This document shows, in pieces, positions 57,399-64,000 of a stretch of DNA of 64,000 nt; the first letter of the stretch is position 1; the number at the start of each line of letters is the position of its first letter. The notes beneath the pieces are model-generated. The model did no database searches. It was not told the DNA's origin and worked only from the letters and a program-made list of their open reading frames with translations. A program made the position numbers and the translations under genes. Origin of the DNA: Papaver somniferum (taxonomy: Eukaryota > Streptophyta > Magnoliopsida > Ranunculales > Papaveraceae); assembly GCF_003573695.1 (NCBI RefSeq), contig NC_039361.1:101000279-101064278 (forward strand), written 5' to 3'.

Positions 57399-58921
57399 TG
57401 ATAGACACATTTTTGTGTCTAATTTGATCTCAATACTGTATATTGTTGGCACTCGAGTTTGTACTAATTTTGGTGTTTTATATGTTTGTAGGCACCTTTG
57501 GAAAATAAACATTTTTTGGAAAATTCGGCTCGAAAAGTTGGTAAAAGCTCCCAGAAGGACAAGTTTTATTCGAACTCTCACTTTGGATAAGGGGCACCCC
57601 ATGAGGGGCATGTGCTAAAGGGACACCATAACTGGATTAGGGGGAGGTCAGTTTTCTTACCAAATTCAAAACAGAATTTTGGCGGGAAAACTGGTTATTT
57701 CATGCATATTCACTGGATAATTTTGGACTCGAATTTTGGAGCAGATTTGAAGAGATTCAATCGCTAGAAACAGCTGGGCTGAACGTGATTAAGCTAAACA
57801 TGGCTAGTGCAAGTGATTTCACGAAGCAGATTGGGTTGGATAATTGTTCTCGGAAAAACAGAGCCATGAGTTATTACGGGTCCCGTTTGGTTCCAATTAT
57901 GGAAGTTACGTGACCAGATGGGTAAGAAGATATTCTGTTTGATTTGGGTACATCCTATGAAGATTTTGGAGAGGTTTAAACAAGCCGGCAGACGCGTGCA
58001 TGGAAAGAAAATTTCTTGGGAATATTTTCATTCACTGCCGAGTAATGGGAATATTTTTTGGATTGATGAGAAGTTATTCTTGGTCCAAAGGTGTATAAAT
58101 ATAACTCTTGGGTTAGCATAGAGGGGATGGAGAGTTTGGGGAGAAGTATAGAGCATTAACAGAGCGAGAAAATCAAGTTACAGGAAAGTTTCTGCTGCTG
58201 CTGCTGCCGTTGAAGAACACGAAGAACGGGTAGACCAGGGCAGTCGTTCTTCAACAGTGATAACGACTAACACGTGTGGGTCTTAGAATTACCGTCATCA
58301 TCAGTTTATTTCTATCGTTTCTGTAACAGTGTTCTGCAACAATTATAAGTGTTGCAAACACCCGATTTACTCAATTATTTTCCTTTTCAGCATTTGTAAA
58401 ACACTTGTGAGCATCAATGAAATATTTTGAGAGGTTTTCCAACATGATGAGCGGCTAAAATACCTGGTGACTGAGGCGACGGAGGAGCTATTCACTCATG
58501 TTTGATTGGTAAATTCTTTTTATAATTTCTTAATTATTTATTTTATTTAATTCACTTGGATCAATAAAAAAAAAGAGATAAAAATGGTTTTCTTAATTAG
58601 TTGTGAATAATTTTGATGTTTTATGCTTAGAATTAATTCTTTGATAAATCATGCTTAAGGATTACAATTTAATATTTGGACACCTTATAGATTAATAAGT
58701 GATTTAATGGAAAAAGAGCTAGATAATAATTATGAAATATTTTTGTAACCAATCAACTTGAAGTAATAGTGAATCCGGAGCCTTAGTCCATTTTAAATCT
58801 TGACATCACTCTTTGAAAATTAATTTGATTTATTTTTATTAAATCTAAAAATTATTTCCTTCATAAATCTGAAACGAATCTTTTTACCACTATCACTACA
58901 ACAACTTTTGAAAAATCATCA
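57399..58921 (+). mobile_element. 3' LTR of the Athila-like element
   Basis: 1523 bp, TGATAGACAC to AAAATCATCA, almost identical to the 5' LTR. Differences are scattered substitutions plus one base in an A run. TATA box at 58094-58101. Confidence 0.93.
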
Positions 58922-59658
58922 CTGAGCACTTGTGAAAATAATAATTGTTGATTGATCATAGAAGGTCTTTCTCATTCCATGTGGCATCAGTCAGTCAAAT
59001 GACGATGAGAGATTATAATGGACCAATAAAATTGCTGAATCAATATTGGTGGTTTTGAACCTTTTTAACCGTGACCCACTGCTAGTTGAAGCAATTAGGG
59101 TATTTCCATATGGAGCATTGATATTTAGAGCAAGTATTGCTAGTCAGAGAAAATACTGCTAGATCAAGAATTATTGGTAGCAAGACCAAATAAGATATTA
59201 ATTAAAAATATTAACCGAATAATTTTTAATTAATTGATTGAAGTATTGATTGCTGGATCAATATCAATGTATTGGTGTTTTAACATGTTCAGAATTATGC
59301 TAGACATCGCATTCAGTTCAAAACCCTAATTATGATCAATGGATGATCAATGGATACTCGACTGAGAGTCAATCAATGGATGAGAGAGGGACCGCCTCTA
59401 CTAGTGATGTATCGACCATGTAGTACTTTGGATACTAGAATGAGCGTTTACCAAACTCCTTTGCAGAGCATTTGGTGTAAGCATAATTAATTGTTGTTTA
59501 ATCACTATTAAACTGTGCTTGACTGAGCAATAGATAGTAAGACCTAGTCATGGAGAGAGGAGAGACCAACCAAGAGGTGAAAAAACGGCCCTTGGTGGTC
59601 GTGGGACCATATGATGGTGAGTGGATCATCATTCCCATTTGCAGGAAGGGGTTTGAAC

Positions 59659-62096
59659 TAAACTGTTAGGGCATTGCTCGGTCGAACTCGCATGCGTTGC
59701 TATCTCAAGCATGTTTATCAATATTAGTGATCAAAACTATATGTCTTGATTTCTAGTTTACCTATGACTAAGTCTCGGTCTAGGATAGTTAAGTGTAGTG
59801 GAGCTCCAGAGTCCATGGTGATCATCTTACGAAGACGAAGAACTACTCGAGGAACAAGTGGAACTTCATCTGGAAAAAAGGTATGTGGAGACTTGAAATT
59901 ATCTGTCACTCAAAAGTATACTCTATCTCCTACTCTTGAGACAACAATCATATAAGTATGATAGTTTTCATACATACACATTTGCTATTTCGAGCCGAGT
60001 TTACTCGCCTATCTTTTTCTCGAAATATGTGTTGGTAAGCTTTCGCTTTAACCATTTTCATCTTTACCCCTGACGAAAGTCCTGATGATGTTTCAATCTT
60101 GAAAATAGCTTTGATGACGATAGTAGTGAATAACGATTGTTATAACATTATAGAAGAATGTTTCAATGATTGAAATGTAGAGTTGAGATTACCAACTATG
60201 GATATAAGCATATATAGTGTGTTCGCACATTAGTGTATAAATCCATGTACCGGAAACCAAGTGCGTGCATATTTGTGCATGCAGTATTGGTGAAGGAGAC
60301 AGATTGAGTGTGTGTACCCGTACGCGTACTGGCGGAACTTCTGCTGAGTTTGGAGTTTACGAACTCATACACCAGTCACCTTAGGTACGCGTACTGGCGG
60401 AACTTTCCTACCCGAAAAATTCTGCTGAGTTTGGAAACCAAAACCAACTCAAATCCGGTAGCTAAGGTACGCATACCCGTACGTGTACCCAAGATGGTTA
60501 TTTCTCAAATCGGTAGTTCATGAGCTTAAAACAATAAATTATAAGAAATGTGGCTATATGCAAACCGTGGCTATATTGTTCATGAATTGATTCAAGTGGA
60601 TCAGACCAATTTTGCTTCAATTGTGTCTATGAATAAAGACCTAAGCAATTGAAAAACTCTACAACTAGTTCTTATGAGTCATTTGAACTAGTTATGAGAA
60701 AGATGAATACGGTTACTATGGCTAGCCATTGCTTAACTATTGTGAACCAACTAAGTGTACACGTTTAGGTACGATTACTCAAACTTAAATGAATACATTT
60801 CATTTGTGTGTGACAAGTTAAGTTTCGATCTAACGGTTGAAAGATATTAGCTTGGTTGAATCAGGTTTTTCATCTAACGGTGAATATTTAATGCTTTGTT
60901 ACCAAGGTAACTTGGATTGCAAACCATGATTTGAAAACTATATGAAGGAGACATCTAGCAACTGGAAAAACTAATGCCCACACCTCCTGTGTGATACTAG
61001 TTAGTTTTTCTAGAGTCGACTCTCCTTTAACCTTAGGTTTCTTCTCGAGACCCTGTAGGTTAACGACTGAAAGACTTCATTGGGATTGTGAAGCCAGACG
61101 AAACTACTTCTCTTGTAGTTGAGCGATATGATCTTGCCATTTTCTATCGTACGAGTTCAATTGAATAATTGACTTGAGATTATATCTCCGATAAGGAAAG
61201 ATAAAAAGAAATCACAAACATCTTCGTCTCATCGTTTGTGATTCCACAATATCTAGTTTCGCTACCATACGATTTAGATTATTGTGAGGTGATTGATAAT
61301 ACTAGGATGTTCTTCGGGAATATAAGTCCGGATTATCGGTTAGTTCTTGTTCACCTTGATTTATCAAAAGACGGAACAAAAACTCATAGATTTATCTGTG
61401 CGAGACAGATTTATCTATCACCGTAGAATTTTCTGTGTGATACAGATTTGTTTATTAAAGTCTTCGACTTTGAGTCGTAGAAACTCTTAGTTGTGGGTGA
61501 GATCAGCTAAGGGAATCAAGTGTGTAGTATCCTGCTGGGATCAGAGACGTAAGGAGCGCAATTGTACCTTGAATCAGTGTGATATTGATTAGGGTTAAAC
61601 TACAGTCCATACCGAAGTTAGTTTGTAGTAGGCTAGTGTCTGTAGCGTCTTAATACAGTATGGTGTTCAATCTGGACTAGGTCCCGGGGTTTTCATGCAT
61701 TTGCGGTTTCCTCGTTAACAAAATTTCTGGTGTCTATGTTATTACTATTCCGCATTATATTTTGCTATATAATTGAAATATCACAGGTTGTGCGTTAAGA
61801 TCAATCAATTAGAATTTCCAACCTTTGGTTGTTGATTTACATTGATTGACACTTGGATATTGGTCTTTGGTACCATCCAAGTTTATCTCTCTAGTATTTG
61901 ATAAAGACTCGCAGATTTCCATTTGCTTGAGTAAAGATCAAATCGGGAGATTGAGATATTAACTCTTTGATATACTTTTATCTAGATTGAGTCTGACTGT
62001 CTAGTTGATTTTGTAGAAAGTATATTGGAGTCAGTCCATACAGATTGCTAATCGAAATATTGGGTGAGGTTGTTAGACCCCCGCATTTTCATAAAC
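59659..62096 (+). mobile_element. Copia-type solo LTR 2 (copy 2), TSD TAAAC
   Basis: LTR 59664-62091 (2428 bp), TGTTAGGGCATTGCTCGG to CCCGCATTTTCA, with TAAAC at 59659-59663 and 62092-62096. Orthologous to 11477-13925. One of the TACG-rich repeat blocks (near 60320) is shorter here. Confidence 0.93.
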
Positions 62097-63387
62097 ATGG
62101 ACTCTGGATGATTAATTGGGTCAAAAATCATCAAGAGGTGGGACCGGCTTCTATAATCCAAAGGGACGGCCATGACCGACCATGGTGACGTGCCCGTATT
62201 GCCATGCTTTTCACGGATCAATCCTGAGAATTTTGGTATTTTCTGATGGTCCGTTGAACATTATTTCATCCTTGTATGATGAATTTGAGTTTAACTGAAA
62301 CTCTTAATAGTGGTGGAATGACCACTATTAAATATATTAAAATAATATTATTTTAATATTTTTCATGGTGGTCAAACAACAAGTCATGGTTGCAGGACCA
62401 CTTGCTTTGCTTGCTACATGGTTCATGGAAAAATATGGAAATTTCATGAGTTTTGATTGAAAGAGGAATCCTTGAAAGAGGAAACACTAAAATAATAATA
62501 AAATAAGAGTTTTAATAATAAAATATTAGGGAAAGAGGGAAAGGGACCGACCAAATCGGCGGCATGCCTAGCCGAACGATCGGTAGGTCCACCCACACGG
62601 TTTTCTTTATTTTATTATTATTTATCTCTCTTCCTTTTTCTTCTTTGATCAGGTTTCCATTCCTAATACTTCCATGGATGCTCCTTTGAGCATTATTGCT
62701 AAATACACCCGTGCCTTTTGTTCGGGGCTTACTCATGGTGTCCCGAATGCCCGAAAGGTAAATATACATTACTCTCCATGGAATTCGACCGAGAAAATCC
62801 ATGGATCCTGAGTAGGTGAGCATTTAAGGTTTAATTAGTGTATAATCTCTAGGAATTCAATCCGATGAATATTGCGACTGGATTTAATTAATCCATTGCT
62901 CTATACTAGCATACAATATGTTTATGAGCATTCAGATATGATGTGATCAGCATCATACATTGTTCTGGGTTGGTTCAGACACCAGAGATGAATTCTGAAT
63001 TCAATAAAAATGTACCGAGTCTTTCAGCTTTAATCCTGAAATACATAGAATATTAAAAGTCCTGCCTGAGAAACCCTAATATTACTATTATACGTTATCA
63101 CCGCCATGATATTAGAGAACCGCGATTCACCCCTTTTGAAGATACAAACTTCATGATTCTGATACTGATAAGAGATACATGATTTTCGATGTGATTTTAC
63201 GAATATAACCTTCGTCAAAAATCCATCATCAACAATAATGACTAAGCTTAATGGAAATTTGTTCATGGTTGATGAATTTCGGTTAAGGACAATTTATTGT
63301 TCGGAATCAAAATCATGATTCAAGTTTTATCATTCGAAAATATCTTAGAACAGTGATATATGTCATTGATGTTATTCGGGAATGTTT

Positions 63388-64000
63388 CTAATCGATTTAG
63401 ATAAATATACAACTACTATAGATTCAGATACAAGACAGTGATATCATTCTTACAAACTGGTAAAACTTTTATATGTCTGAACCCGTATCAAGACAGTGAT
63501 ATCAGTCTTATAAATCTCGAGCAAATCTTAGAGAAGATAGTACTCAACACGATAAAACAAGTAAGATCAGAATACGCAACTACAGAGAAAAAAGTTGGAT
63601 CTGGATTCACGAATCCCAAATGAAGTCTTCAAGTCGTTAACCTAATATGGTTTTGGAAAAACCTAGGTTAAAGGAGAATCGACTCTAGTTTGCAACTAGG
63701 ACACGGGAACGTGTCGGGATTAGGTTTTCCAGTTGCTAGAGTTCTCTCTTATATAGTTTTTCAAATCAGGGTTTGCTTATAATCAAAGCTAAGATATCTT
63801 AGTAACAAATCATTCAATATTCACCGTTAGATGAACCCCTGATTTAAGATTCAATCTATGTCTGATTTAAAATAAAGCAACCAATCTTCACCGTTAGATG
63901 GTCTAAGCTTGTTACACACGAATGAAATATACCTTCATTTAGATATGGATAACCGTACCTAAACGTGTATATTGAGTTGGCTCAATAACAGTTAACCGAA
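63388..64000 (-). mobile_element. Copia-type LTR 3 (copy 2), cut by the window edge
   Basis: Equivalent to 15119-15733. It starts after the left copy of the 76-bp repeat and shows the same GTCGTTAACCTAATATGG and GGAGAATCGACTCTAGTTTG blocks. The remainder lies outside the window. Confidence 0.7.

Larger units (their letters stand above)
50050..58926 (+). mobile_element. Athila-like Ty3/gypsy element, gag-protease only, TSD CTGAG
   Basis: The element is 50055-58921 (8867 bp) with CTGAG at 50050-50054 and 58922-58926. Segmental copy 1 has the uninterrupted site around 10750. The parts are: 5' LTR, tRNA-Asp-like primer site, 1.05-kb leader, gag, protease, an unassigned frame, a non-coding 3' region with polypurine motifs, and the 3' LTR. 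No reverse transcriptase, RNase H or integrase is found in any frame. The LTRs differ at about 26 of 1522 positions by hand count (~1.7%), so it is young. It must have moved with enzymes supplied by a relative. Confidence 0.92.
49373..63231 (-). mobile_element. Tat-like LTR B (copy 2), carrying two nested insertions
   Basis: Equivalent to 10074-14964. It is interrupted by the Athila-like element (50055-58921) and the copia solo LTR (59664-62091). About 76 bases at 62320-62395, containing the palindrome AAAATAATATTATTTT, are missing from copy 1 between two GACCACT repeats. Confidence 0.6.
39259..64000. repeat. Segmental duplication, copy 2
   Basis: Second copy of the 1-15733 segment, enlarged by the Athila-like insertion at 50055-58921. 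Shared nested insertions with the same target-site duplications show that the copia solo LTRs were in place before the duplication. The true left limit may lie further left, since the host-like exons at 38319-39258 would correspond to sequence before the window start. A false duplication of two haplotypes during assembly is an alternative explanation. Confidence 0.95.

Noticed and set aside
1..64000. CRISPR array, bacterial operon or phage features
   Set aside because: Introns, plant transposon hallmarks and lack of dense coding rule out a prokaryotic origin. The regular repeats seen are LTR-internal tandem repeats without uniform spacers.

Overview
The window is plant nuclear DNA with the look of a repeat-rich eudicot genome. 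It holds nested LTR retrotransposons of several lineages, a Stowaway MITE with the typical CTCCCTCCGTCC end, a plant Helitron terminus, GT-AG introns and plant mobile domain (PMD) pseudogene exons. The LTR families recall poppy-type genomes (Papaver, Ranunculales), but that is an impression and not a demonstrated assignment. I found no intact host gene. Every coding stretch is a transposon protein or a broken gene piece.

The largest structure is a direct duplication. Bases 1-15733 reappear at 39259-64000, about 97-98% identical by eye, and both copies run off the window. Each copy carries, in order: (1) exons of a decayed host-like gene; (2) a minus-strand Ty3/gypsy Tat/Ogre-like remnant (integrase C-terminus, protease, gag, PBS, ~3.1 kb LTR A) whose LTR is interrupted by a copia solo LTR with target-site duplication (TSD) TCAAT; (3) a second, diverged Tat-like LTR B, interrupted by another copia solo LTR (TSD TAAAC); (4) the start of a further copia LTR. 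Copy 2 alone also carries an 8867-bp Athila-like gypsy element (50055-58921, TSD CTGAG) inside LTR B; copy 1 shows the empty site. That element has gag and protease but no reverse transcriptase, RNase H or integrase.

Between the copies (15.7-39.2 kb) lie: copia LTRs in head-to-head pairs; a ~730-bp polyadenylated non-LTR insertion with a 17-bp TSD; a small non-coding LTR element (20672-22879) fused to a tandem TRIM-like array of three LTRs (22875-25105); a ~6.8-kb AT-rich Helitron-like element (25499-32306) holding a Stowaway MITE and an RNase H-like gene scrap; a second Helitron 5' end; and a truncated copia element (gag, protease motif, initiator-Met PBS, 2.35-kb LTR) abutting an inverted LTR with a nested hAT-type MITE. 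PMD exons at 38319-39484 open copy 2.

The insertions can be ordered. The Tat elements came first, then the copia insertions and their reduction to solo LTRs, then the duplication, then the Athila-like insertion (its LTRs differ by roughly 1.7%, fewer differences than between the two copies). No clearly new functional system was found. The best candidates for follow-up are the gag-protease-only Athila-like element, the chimeric LTR/TRIM block with flanking GTAAT repeats, and the array of regular palindromes inside the Tat LTR.
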